The notes beneath the pieces are model-generated. The model was not told the origin of the DNA. It searched no databases and saw nothing but the letters and a program-made list of their open reading frames with translations. A stretch of DNA of 64,000 bases from Heterohyrax brucei (Eukaryota > Chordata > Mammalia > Hyracoidea > Procaviidae), in assembly GCA_028571685.1 (NCBI GenBank), contig CM053142.1, forward strand, positions 67,543,296 through 67,607,295, given 5' to 3'. Shown here piece after piece: positions 45,306-55,124 of the stretch; positions within the stretch are counted from its first letter, which is position 1, and each line of letters opens with the position of its first letter. Position numbers and translations under genes: made by a program.

Positions 45306-45554
45306 CTGCAATACAGCAGAGACAGGTGGGCATTGTATGATGAGAACCCTCAGTGCGGAGGACTCTGGGGCAGCCAGCTTCCTACTCTTGCCTCCAAGCA
45401 AGGCTGCGCTTGCCTGGGCCACAGAAACCCATGAGAGCTGGCCATGTATAAAGGCTGGTCTCTTGAGGACTTCCAAAATTTCCTCTCATTCTGTGTTTCT
45501 CTATCCTCAAGTAATATTTAGAGTCCCTGTGTGGTGTATGCCTCACTACTAGCT

Positions 45555-45710
45555 GAATCTATTCAGAGGTACCTTGGAAGACAGACCTGGAAATCTGCTT
45601 TCAAAAGCTCAGAGTCTTAAAACACTATGGAGCAGTTCCATGCTGTACACATGGACCTGCAATGAGCCTGAATGGATTCAATAGCAACTAACAACAACAC
45701 AGTAATGTCT
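45555..45710 (+). repeat. AfroSINE-related fragment in VWF intron 51
   Basis: 'gacctggaaatctgctttca', 'aaacactatggagcagttcc' and 'tagcaactaacaacaacac', the tail type also seen at 2225. Confidence 0.65.
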
Positions 45711-46021
45711 CACACAGATACCTCTAGCTGCAATCTCTATGCATGTCTGATTGAACTTCAGGAAACACAGTCCTCATCTTTCATGAAGGACACCCCCGTT
45801 TCTGTATGGGACTTGTTGAGCTATTCCTCAGTTTTGTTCTTCTGGGACCCGAAGTTTCTAATTACGTCAATAAAATAATGTGTTTTTAAAAATGGTTTCC
45901 AATTCCTTTCACCTCTCATTCTCTGGATACTTTTAGAGTATAACCTTTCGAAAAGACATGTCCAAACAAGGAGGTTCAGTCCACCCCACCTCAGGCCTCA
46001 CTGATGTCAGGCACTCTTTAC

Positions 46022-46119
46022 CTGGCAGTAATGAATGTCCACTTCCTCTTGGGACTTACAGTCTCCCACTTTAACATACTGCAGCCTGGCAGTGATATCT
46101 TTGCAGTCAGGCTCCTCAC
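46022..46119 (-). CDS. VWF: VWF exon 51: start of the C-terminal cystine knot
   Basis: Starts with GT completing the split Cys2719 codon, then 32 codons [20 protein letters not shown] through DIHYCQ (human 2720-2751), ending in phase 0 before GTAAAG. The acceptor is 'gtcccaTAG'. This begins the CTCK module, through which proVWF forms tail-to-tail dimers in the endoplasmic reticulum. Confidence 0.96.
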
Positions 46120-48021
46120 CTATGGGACAGGCAAGACATGAGACTTAGGTCCTAGCTGGGGTCCTGTAGGACACTCTTTAGTCCCAGGCCCCTCGCCAGG
46201 TTACCAATAGGTCAGTTTCACAGTAAACTAATAAAGAAGGCCAGCCACAGGGAGGGGAGTTAAGTTATCCTGGTTCCCTTCAGCTGCTCCTAGTCTTTCA
46301 CATTCAGAGACCCAGTCATTGCTGGGTTTAACTTACTTAATGGTATAACTTTAATTGAAGAGGAATCTAGATTCTGTGTTTTGGTGATGTATGAGACTTG
46401 CTTTTATGTAACTGTAGACTCTGAAATCCATAAGAGCTAGGGCAATCCTCTCATGCTTCCAGCTACTTCCAGAAACTAATGAGCAATGAAGTAGCCAACA
46501 AATATAATTAATATCTGTTGATCCTTGTCTTCAGGTAAGAAGCAAAACAAAAGCCATGGCTATACAAGGGCACAGAGTGGGAGCCAAGACGACCCTCAGG
46601 AGTCCTCATGGAGTCCTTTCCTTTACTGTCTTCAAATTACCAACATAGGTTTCTTTACATAAAAGAGCTGGAGGCATCCAGAACTGAATCTCTGCTTGTC
46701 CCCCTGAGAATCCTAAGACTTAATGGCAGTTCACCAATCTCATTTTGAACACTGAGAGTTTTACACTCTTACTTGGCTCTAAAACTAAACCAATCCTAAC
46801 TGTATAGTAGCCCACCTCCCAACTTACGCATAATTTCATTTTAAAGGGAAAGCCTACTATTTACATGAAGAGAATGAAGGAAAACATATTTAAGCCAGCA
46901 CATTCTTTTTTTTCCATAGACTTAAATCCCTGAGCCTAGTTTATTTTCCTTACAAAGGGCCCCAAAGCCTCCAGAACACACTGATCAACAAAAGCCCCTT
47001 ATTGCTGGTTTTGCAGATAACAAAATTCCATGAGCAATATACCTAGAGAGAATTCATCTTCTCTGATGGTTCCCTGACTTCACATTCTTAAACCATTCAG
47101 ATGGGGATAATAAAAAGGGATGCTTTCGGAGTGTGTTTCTTCAATCAGTGATTTAGTTACAGCAATTAGAGGGGCTGTCAGACTATGTCACCAAATAAAG
47201 AATGAATGCTGAACACCAAAGGTATTCATGTTTTCACTCTTCCCTACATGAGCCCAATGCCAAAAATTTTTTAAAAATAAGAAGCAATTTATCCATGGAA
47301 GTAACTGTATATTCAGAAAATATAGCATCAGTACTGAGACTCTGAAAGCTACCTGTGCTCATGAACATAAGACTGTGTGTCAGGAGTATTAACTGATAGG
47401 CAAATCTGTTGAGTCCCATCTCCAAAGCTGCTGTGAGCTACTAGGACCAACCAGTATAACTGTAACTTTGAGAAGGGCCAAGAATGAAGAAGGAACTTGG
47501 ACCAGTCTTAAGAGCCCTTGGGAGGGGGTACTCTATGTTCTCTGCAGCCCCGCAGCACATAGAAGGGTCAAATATACACCAGCAGATGGCTTCTCTTTCT
47601 CTCCAAGACAGCAGTATGACCCTCAATGAACAGATGTGTGCTGTCTTCCATGTCAAGATCATGAATCAAGGATACCTGTTCTTGAGGACCCTACACTCAG
47701 AATGGAAGAGAAGACATTCTTGCATATTAAGACAGGAGTAACAGATGGTTCTATGAGGGGAAAGGCATATCAGAAGCTAGAGACAGTGAGGAATTAGGAA
47801 GAAGGTGAGGGGGTAGCATGAAGGGATTGCTTCATAGGCATTTGAAAGGGGATTTGAGCAGAGGACACAGCCTGGGAGAGGAGGCTGTTCCTCATAGTCT
47901 TAAATACAGTGATGGGCCTGTGAATGAGAAATCATCTTTCTGGAATAAGGTTTATTCCAAAAATGGCCCCTGGAGTTGGTCTGATGGGTTTCAAGGGACA
48001 CGCTATTGGTAATGTACTCAC
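46120..48021. other. VWF intron 50, no element recognised
   Basis: About 1.9 kb with no repeat family or exon-like segment that I can identify. Confidence 0.45.
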
Positions 48022-48061
48022 ATGTGTTACAGCAGGTGCCTGGAATCTTCATGATTTTCCC
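48022..48061 (-). CDS. VWF: VWF exon 50: 40-base exon, end of C6
   Basis: Encodes GKIMKIPGTCCNT plus the first base of a Cys codon (human 2706-2718 and part of 2719). The acceptor is 'ttttctTAG' and the donor GTGAGT. It splices to exon 51 with the Cys codon split T|GT. Human has CCDTC; here it reads CCNTC, creating an N-T-C triplet. Confidence 0.95.
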
Positions 48062-48569
48062 CTAAGAAAACAGTAAAGTCCCAGATTAGGCATGAATACT
48101 ACATAGTAGACAGCTTTCAGATCATTCTGGGCTCTGGGCTTGGTGCCCCAAGCTTAAATTCTCAGATACAAACTCTGCTTTCCCATCACAAATGTCAGCA
48201 GACTGACAACCCTACGTGGCCATGCTGAAACAATTTTGATTATTCTGAATTTTCTCCCATCATTCCCAGTGGAGTCTGGAAATCAGTGTGAACTCTCATC
48301 TTTCTACTTAAGGATCACAGATTCAGTCTCTAACCACAGAAAGACTTTTTAAAGGTCCAACATATACTGTAGAGAGTTTCGTGCCTCCAACAGACTCTGA
48401 TTTTCTAACTCCATCAATTCTTAAACTGAGTCACTGATTTTCCCTTGGACACTGGGAAATCCCAGTTCAGCTAGGCTGCTGGATGATCTACAGATGCGAA
48501 AGACTCTGTTCATCGAGTCAAAGACTGAGACAGTCAAGAAGAAAGCAGAGCCTGAAGTTGACTACTTAC

Positions 48570-48698
48570 TCCCTCGGCCAGACATCTCTGTTCATCAAAG
48601 GGTGGGCAGCCAGTGACTCTCTTCTCCCAGATGTACTCTCCTCTCTCGTTGACCTTGCACAAGTGAGTGTCACAGCCATCCTGGATTGTCTCATCACG
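48570..48698 (-). CDS. VWF: VWF exon 49: C6 domain
   Basis: Encodes 43 codons, phase 0 to phase 0, [20 protein letters not shown] through CLAEG (human 2663-2705). The acceptor is 'tttcctttCAG' and the donor GTAAGT. It is highly similar to human over the whole exon, with conservative swaps (L to I, F to L, F to I, HK to QR) and unchanged cysteines. Confidence 0.97.
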
Positions 48699-48904
48699 CT
48701 GAAAGGAAAGAGGGGAGGTGGGCAGAGCAAATTTGAAGATACATGTAGGTTACAAGGCCACTTCAAACTCTGGCCTTGACTTCTCATCTTCTGGGATATT
48801 ATAGAACGAGAATGATGCAGCGTACATAAAGTCCCCAAGCCTAGACTACATAAAAGAGGCAGAGTTCTAGTTTTATACCCTATTTACTACCAGCCCAAAC
48901 TAAC

Positions 48905-49090
48905 TTGTGGTTATGAGTTGACGCCAACTCATGGAAACCCCATGTGTGTCAGAGTAGAACCATGTTCCCTAGTGGCCGACTTTTTGGAAGTCAATCACCA
49001 GGCTTTCTTCTGAGGGGCCTATGAGTGGACTTAAACCTCTAATCTTTCAGTTAGTAGTCAAGCACATTAATCATCCAGGGAGTCCTGTGC
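48905..49090 (-). repeat. AfroSINE (variant with extended middle) in VWF intron 48
   Basis: 'ggttatgagttgacgccaac', 'gaagtcaatcaccaggcttt', 'tttcagttagtagtcaagca'. The 'accaggctttcttctgaggg' middle marks a longer subtype, shared with 58650 and 60215. Confidence 0.8.
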
Positions 49091-49541
49091 ATAAGTACAG
49101 AGAATCCCTAGATTGTTCAGACTGAGACTCAGCCAGAGTAAGACGGCTAATTGATAACTGAACTACAGGTGAGCCAGGGGCATCATCTCCCAGCCCCACT
49201 GGCTAACTCTGACTTTCATAAAATAGAGCAGATTTTGTTTCACCCAGATTTCTTATTCAGTCTCATAGACCTATAGACTCTCAAGACAGGAGAAAATCTT
49301 AAACCACCTCCCCGTTATAAGGCATTATACCAACTATACACTTGTTAAAAAGAACAACAAAACAGTAAATCAAAGAAAAGTTTCTGGGCCTTCTGTAAGG
49401 TATTAATATTTTCTTTGTAAGGTAAGAAAAAAAGTGGGAAAAGAAGCCAGTATTAAGCCAAGTTTTCTTGAAAAAAAGAATGCCCAAGTAAGAAGCCATG
49501 AGTGGTATGAGGAGGAATTCTCAAGCTCAACTTGCTCTTAC

Positions 49542-49640
49542 CTGCAGAGTCATGACTTCCCCTCCTCTTAGCTGAATGGTGCAAGCCATAGGCACACATC
49601 TCCCACAGCATTCGCCTTGGATCTTCTCTTCCTTGTAACT
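49542..49640 (-). CDS. VWF: VWF exon 48: end of C5, start of C6
   Basis: Encodes 33 codons, phase 0 to phase 0, [20 protein letters not shown] through VMTLQ (human 2630-2662). The acceptor is 'ctgaataCAG' and the donor GTAAGA. The human Asn2635 glycosylation sequon (ENNTGECC) is replaced by EEKIQGECC, so that glycan site is absent. The CCGRC core of the VWC fold is intact. Confidence 0.96.
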
Positions 49641-49879
49641 CTGTATTCAGGAGGAAAAGCAACCATAGTTGGCATCGCCAGGGCATCCTGGTGAAATGTA
49701 GCCTTACTTTGTTGGCTTCTCATCTTTCCAATCCACCTAGAGATCAGACAGTCAGCAGTACCCAATTCTAACTTTTGTTGCTCTCACCCCTTAGGAAGTG
49801 CTCATTCCCTCCCCGTATGTACATCTCCCATATGTTCTCATTAAATTAGAGCTCTCCCTGAGCTCCACACATACAAATT

Positions 49880-50300
49880 CAATTGTTGTGTAAAAATTGT
49901 TTATCTTCTTGTCACCTTAAAACTCAGCACATCCAAAATGAAACCTGAGGACAGCCCCAAATCTCATCCTTTTATTTCCTCTCAACAAACTGTGTCATCA
50001 TCCAGTGGCTCACACTAGAAATCTGGGAGTCATCCTTGACGCCTGCCTTTTTCTTACCCCTCCAAGACATTACCAAATCTTATGAAAAAATAGATCTCAT
50101 CTTCATTGCTTGTCCTGACCAATGTCTTCTGCCACCACCTAGCTGGACACTAGGAACAGTCCTAATTTGTTTCCCTACCTACACACTTACCCCCCTACTA
50201 TGGATCTCCCCAAAACTGCTAGAAGGGCCTTCTTAAATATAAGTCTAGTCATGTCACTCCCTTGCTTAAAAACCTCCAATGGAATCCCAGTTCTGGTGAT
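49880..50300 (+). repeat. L2 fragment in VWF intron 47
   Basis: 'agaaatctgggagtcatcct', 'tgacgcctgcctttttctta' and 'gtcatgtcactcccttgctt' are L2 3' landmarks. Confidence 0.7.
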
Positions 50301-50504
50301 AGCAAAGTAGCTTACATTGTACTGTCGATTACAAATACTTGAAAAAATATGTATAAGAGTCATTTAAAGGCTTTAGAGGATGACCAAAAGTAGGAATAAA
50401 CTAGTGTACTAAATCCTTGACAGAGAGAACCATAGTAAGTGAGATTTGAGTTTAAATAACTTTTTCTACCAGGGCTATCTGTATGGCACTGGGCAGCTGG
50501 AACT

Positions 50505-50670
50505 CAGGCAGAAACCCAATGCCACCAAGTCAATTCTGACTCATAGAGACCCTACAGATCAGAGTAGCACTGCTTCACAGAGTTTCTAAGGAGCGCCTGG
50601 TAGATTTGAACTGCTAAACTTTGGTTAGCAGACATAGCACTTAGCCATTATACCACCAGCGTTTCTGTCA
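50505..50670 (-). repeat. AfroSINE
   Basis: 'cagaaacccaatgccaccaa', 'gagcgcctggtagatttgaa', 'cacttagccattataccacc'. Confidence 0.85.
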
Positions 50671-50734
50671 AACAGAAAGCTGGCTTCACATTGGCCTAGG
50701 GAGTCAGAGGATAGAGTTTCAGACCGCAAGAGGA

Positions 50735-50875
50735 GCTGCCCTGGTGTCGGAAATGGTTTAAGTGTTTTGACAACTAACAAGTTGGTAATTTGAATCTACC
50801 AGCTATTCTTTGGAAACTCTATAGGGCAGTTCTACTCTGGAATTGACTCGACTACAACTGGTTTGATTTTTTTTT
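50735..50875 (+). repeat. AfroSINE
   Basis: 'gctgccctggtgtcggaaat', 'aatttgaatctaccagctat', 'gggcagttctactctggaat'. Confidence 0.8.
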
Positions 50876-51974
50876 AATCTTTTTTTGAAGAAGCTAGAAA
50901 TTAAAGGAAAAATCCCAGAAAAGGAAAGCCAGAAAGGGGGAGGCCTCTCAAATCTTTAGTTGGTCCTTGGACTACCTATGTACAAAGGAATCACCAAGGA
51001 GTACAGGAACAACACAACAGCTAGAAGGCAGAAAGAGCAGAAGAAAAAATTCAGCTGCTGAACATCACAGGGGAGACACAGTTTAGCGTCTGAATCCCAC
51101 CAAGTTAGAGGGACTAGAAAAAAAACTCAGGTTTGCATTTGAAATCTCAAAAGTGCCAGGCCTTAGGAATGAAAACTATGTCCCAGGGCTAAGAGATTCA
51201 CCCTAGTGCTAAGGGAAATACTGAAACAGGTCCTCTCCAATGTGGTCTAAAATCAAAACTGCTTTAGTTCAAGGTAAACCACCAATAATTTAACTTGTGC
51301 TAGAACCAAATTCTCTCAAACAAAAATAATAATTCTAAGTCTCTTCAATGTATACATAATTTCTAACACATAATAAAAAGTTCTAGCTATACAAAGAAAT
51401 GGAAAATTTTGGTCAACACTCAAAAAATTACTCAATAGAAACAGATACACAAAGACTCAGGCACTGGAATTAGTGAGAGGAGGGGCAGTTTAAAACAACC
51501 ACAGTAAGTATGTAATAGAGTCTACAGATAGATATAATGGAGGAAAAAAATATTAACAATTTCAAAAGAAATCTGCAGACTCAAAAAAGAACAGAAATCC
51601 CACAACTAAAAAATCCAATAGATAAAAAAAAAATTCACTCACTGAAACTAACTGCAGAGAGGACACAAGAAGAGAATGCACCAATAATCTTTAAGACTAT
51701 ATCAACAGAAAATACTCCAAATAAAGCACAGAGAAGAGAAAAGGGCTAGAATGATATATACATTCACAGCCCCAGTGACCAACGGAGCAGTATCAAGTTG
51801 TCTCATATACGTGTAAGAGAATCCCAGAAAGAAAGGAGAGGAAAACAGCACAGGAAAACATTAAAGAAGTAATAGCTGAAATGTTTCCCAATCTGATTTA
51901 AAAAAAAAAAACAAAAAAGACAGCCCACAGAACCAGGAAGCTAATCCTAAGTAGGTAAAGTATAAAGAAAACTT

Positions 51975-52150
51975 GTTGTTAGGTTGCCACTGAGTTGGTG
52001 CCAAATTATAGCGACCCTGTATACAACAGAATGAAATACCGCATGGTCCTATGCCATCCCAACAATCACTGCTATGTTGCTGCCACTGTGTCAGTTCATG
52101 TTGTCAAGGGGGTACCTCTCTTTCATTGGCCCTCTACCAAGCACAGACAT
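51975..52150 (-). repeat. AfroSINE/RTE-tail fragment
   Basis: 'ttgttgttaggttgccactg', 'tatgccatcccaacaatcac', 'ccactgtgtcagttcatgtt'. Confidence 0.7.
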
Positions 52151-52317
52151 GAGAGGAAATAAAATCATTTTCAGACGAATGAAATCTGAGAGAATGTATT
52201 GTATATGTTGTCCACACTAAAAGAAATGCTGAAATGCTTAGGTTGAAGACAAGTGATATAACAGTTCTTTGGGCTGAAAGGAAATGACATTCAGATATAC
52301 AGAATGCTGAAAATATC

Positions 52318-52412
52318 TGCCAGGCACTCCTTGGAAAGTCTCTGGAGCAGTTCTACTCTGTCCTGTAGGGTCACTATGAGTCAGAATTAACTCGGTGGCA
52401 GTGGGTTTTTAG
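52318..52412 (+). repeat. AfroSINE, 5'-truncated
   Basis: 'gccaggcactccttggaaag' to 'ctcggtggcagtgggttttt'. Confidence 0.8.
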
Positions 52413-52714
52413 AATACTGGAAATGATAAATGTGTAGGTAAATATAAAATATCATTTTTAGTTCTTTTCTTGAATTCTGTAAAAGACAGATGTTTTGAAC
52501 AAATAAACAATAACAACAGATACAATGTATTGTAGGGCTTATCTCTTACCTGGAAGTATGTGACAACAGCCACACAGAGTATAGGAGAAAATGACATTAT
52601 ACACAAATCAGTACAATATTAAATCTCGGTAGACGGTGCTAAACTGAGGGTACATATTGCAATCTCTAAAATAATCATCTAAAGAAATACAGTTCAAAGG
52701 CTGATAAAACAAAA

Positions 52715-52812
52715 GCAAAAGCCAAACCCATTGGCATTAGGTCAATCCTGGCTTACACTGAGCCTACAGGACAGAACAGAACAGTCACACGAGGTTTCCA
52801 AGGACAACACAG
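52715..52812 (-). repeat. AfroSINE, partial
   Basis: 'gccaaacccattggcattag' to 'gaggtttccaaggacaacac'. It lacks the tRNA-like head. Confidence 0.7.
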
Positions 52813-52829
52813 GTGCTACAATGAAACAG

Positions 52830-53190
52830 ATACAGTGCTGGATTGCAAACCAGCTCCTTTCCCAAATCTGTTTTTTAAGTAGAATTTCTGCATAGGAACA
52901 GTTAGATATACTTCATATCTAATGCCAGTAAGTCAAATGTTTGTCTTAGTATACAGTACATAGTGTACCTTCCTATGCGCAAAAAAATTAAAGAAACATT
53001 TTGAGAACACTAGAACATCTTTAACATAATAGTACAGTACTAGTAACAATGTTTTGATGGAAGTCACAAAGTGACACCTGTTTGTAATCACAAGCCATTG
53101 TATGTACCTCAAATTTTTAATGTTACAGGCTTCATGGGACTGGTTTGGAACTATAAGTTATACTTAAGGTCAACATTTATAATCTAGGGA
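52830..53190. other. Unexplained block inside the old L1
   Basis: It does not resemble L1 landmarks on either side. No frame, no terminal repeats seen. Could be a separate ancient insertion of an unnamed family. Confidence 0.3.
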
Positions 53191-53864
53191 CTGTCTGCAC
53201 TACCAAAATACACCCTCAGTTAAATCAAAACATAGAAAAGAGAAACAACAGAGGACACATGTGAAATAAATAGGAAAGTAAGGCAGATTTAAACCCAAAC
53301 ATATCAACAAATTAAATGTAAATGAAGATTGGAATCCTAATTTAAAATAGAGCCAAAATAAAAGTCAAGACCCAACTATGTCCTGTTTACAAGAAATGCA
53401 CTTTGAATTTGAACAGACATAAATTAACAATAAAAACATGGGAAAAGATTTACCATGTAAACACTAAGAAAGCCATCGACAGGGTCATATTAATACTAAA
53501 TGAAGCAGACTTTAACATGAGGAAATGACCAAAAAAATAAAGGAGATTATTCCTTAATGATAAAATAGGATATTTGTCAAAAAGACACAAAAACCCTAAT
53601 TGCATATGTATCTACCAACAGAGCGTCATAACACATGAAGCGAAACTTGACAGAAGTAAAGGTGGTAATTCACACATTTAGCCATTTAACCAAACTCACT
53701 AAACTATGTTCAATATCTGCATTTTATTGCAGGTAAATTATATATCATTTAAAAATAACTAAATTCATCTCCTTTTCAGACCTTATCTTATACCACCACT
53801 CTCTAACTCTCAGAAATCCATCCCCATGCATCTTCTAGGACCATGAAATTGCCAACTTTTTTCT

Positions 53865-54020
53865 CACCTTGGGGCCTTGGTATATGCTGTTCCACCCACC
53901 TGGAATGTACTTCCACCACTTTTTTGTAAATAACTCTCCCTTATCCTTTAGGCCTCATTTTAAATATCATCTGATCAGAAAGGTCATCAAGACCACTGAC
54001 ACTACACACACTCTCTGTTT
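53865..54020 (+). repeat. L2 fragment
   Basis: 'ttggggccttggtatatgct' and 'tccacccacctggaatgtac' with 'cctttaggcctcattttaaa'. Confidence 0.75.
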
Positions 54021-54282
54021 ACAATACTCACACAATTTGTGATTTTTACAAATGCGTCTTAGATTTTTTTTTCTCTACTTGATAAGTGTGGTAGTTCCAA
54101 ACTGTCTACACTGTGCATCCCTAACGCTCGGCACTTCACAGGCTCTCCTACACGCGCTGACAGGTGAGTTCAGATGACTTCAGCTAGGAGCTCACCGGTA
54201 GAGCTTAAGGCAAGATTCCTTCAATTACATGTTTTTGAAAAAGCAGTAGCTTCCTAACTGCTGGATTTTACTATCTTATAAA

Positions 54283-54505
54283 GCCAAGCCAAGTGCCGTC
54301 GAGTCGGATCCGACTCATGGCGACCCCTAAATCTGGGAGACAACATAGGATCAAAAATCAAACTCATCGCTGCAGAGTGGATCAGAACTCATAGTGATCC
54401 TATAGGATAGAACAGACCTGCCCTACGGGGAGTGGCTGGTAGATTCAAACTGCCAACCTTTTGGTTTACAGCTAAATGCTTAACTACTTTGCTACCAGGG
54501 CCCTA
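54283..54505 (-). repeat. AfroSINE, plus a short second copy
   Basis: 54283-54330 is a fresh-looking tail piece ('aagtgccgtcgagtcggatc') and 54360-54505 a full body ('catcgctgcagagtggatca' to 'taactactttgctaccaggg'). Confidence 0.8.
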
Positions 54506-54623
54506 CAACATAGAGTTACCAACTTTTAATTTTGCAAAGTAAGATATTTTAAATAATTTTAATAAAATAACCACTACAAAGCCACATCAACTATCTCACC
54601 ATTTCATAAAAATTAAAAATTTT

Positions 54624-55122
54624 AACATGGGACCAGAAAAACCAGATGGTGCCCGGCCACCACCAGTGACAGCCGTGATGGGGCCCACAGAGTTGAGTCT
54701 CAGTGGCAACATGAGAATAAAAAGGGGTGCACCCTGAGAACTGCACTAAAAGATCCCAGTTGATGGTCCAAAGACCTGAGGATCCCCCTGGGAACATGGC
54801 CCCCAGACTTGATGCTGCTCCTGATCATAAATCATGACTGAAGTCAACTCTTGGGACAGGAATGGATTGGACTTGGGGACACACAGTGACCATATTGTGT
54901 GTGCACTTTTATCTATAGGATATCATCCTACTGGCCTCTTACTTGAGGGGAGAGTGGAGAGGGTGAAGAGGAGGGGACAGGAGATTGTTAAGAGGATATG
55001 ACATATATAGAATAGAAAGGAGGAGTGTGCTGTCACCAGGCAAGGAGAGCAGAAGGAGCTGCAAATAGGCAGGCATGCAAATTTATATTGGATTGTACAC
55101 TTTCAATCACAATAAAAAAAAA
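54624..55122 (+). mobile_element. 5'-truncated L1, type A 3' UTR
   Basis: Collinear with 27170-27700 ('ccagatggtgcccggccacc', 'aaaaaggggtgcaccctgag', 'ttggattgtacactttcaat'), ending in poly(A). Short AT-rich similarity on both flanks (aaaatttt) may be the target duplication. Confidence 0.75.
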
Positions 55123-55124
55123 GA

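Larger units (their letters stand above)
50880..53710 (+). mobile_element. Ancient L1M/HAL1-like element in VWF intron 47
   Basis: 5' region 'cacaggggagacacagttta', ORF1 region 'agctgaaatgtttcccaatc' and 'agcccacagaaccaggaagc', spacer 'tacaatgtattgtagggctt', and early ORF2 'ttaaatgtaaatgaagattg' and 'gtttacaagaaatgcacttt' appear in order, with several SINEs inserted. All frames are destroyed. It accounts for much of the size of this intron. Confidence 0.7.

Noticed and set aside
45067-45552. 161-codon plus-strand frame near 45 kb
   Set aside because: It is the antisense shadow of VWF exon 52 and flanking intron.
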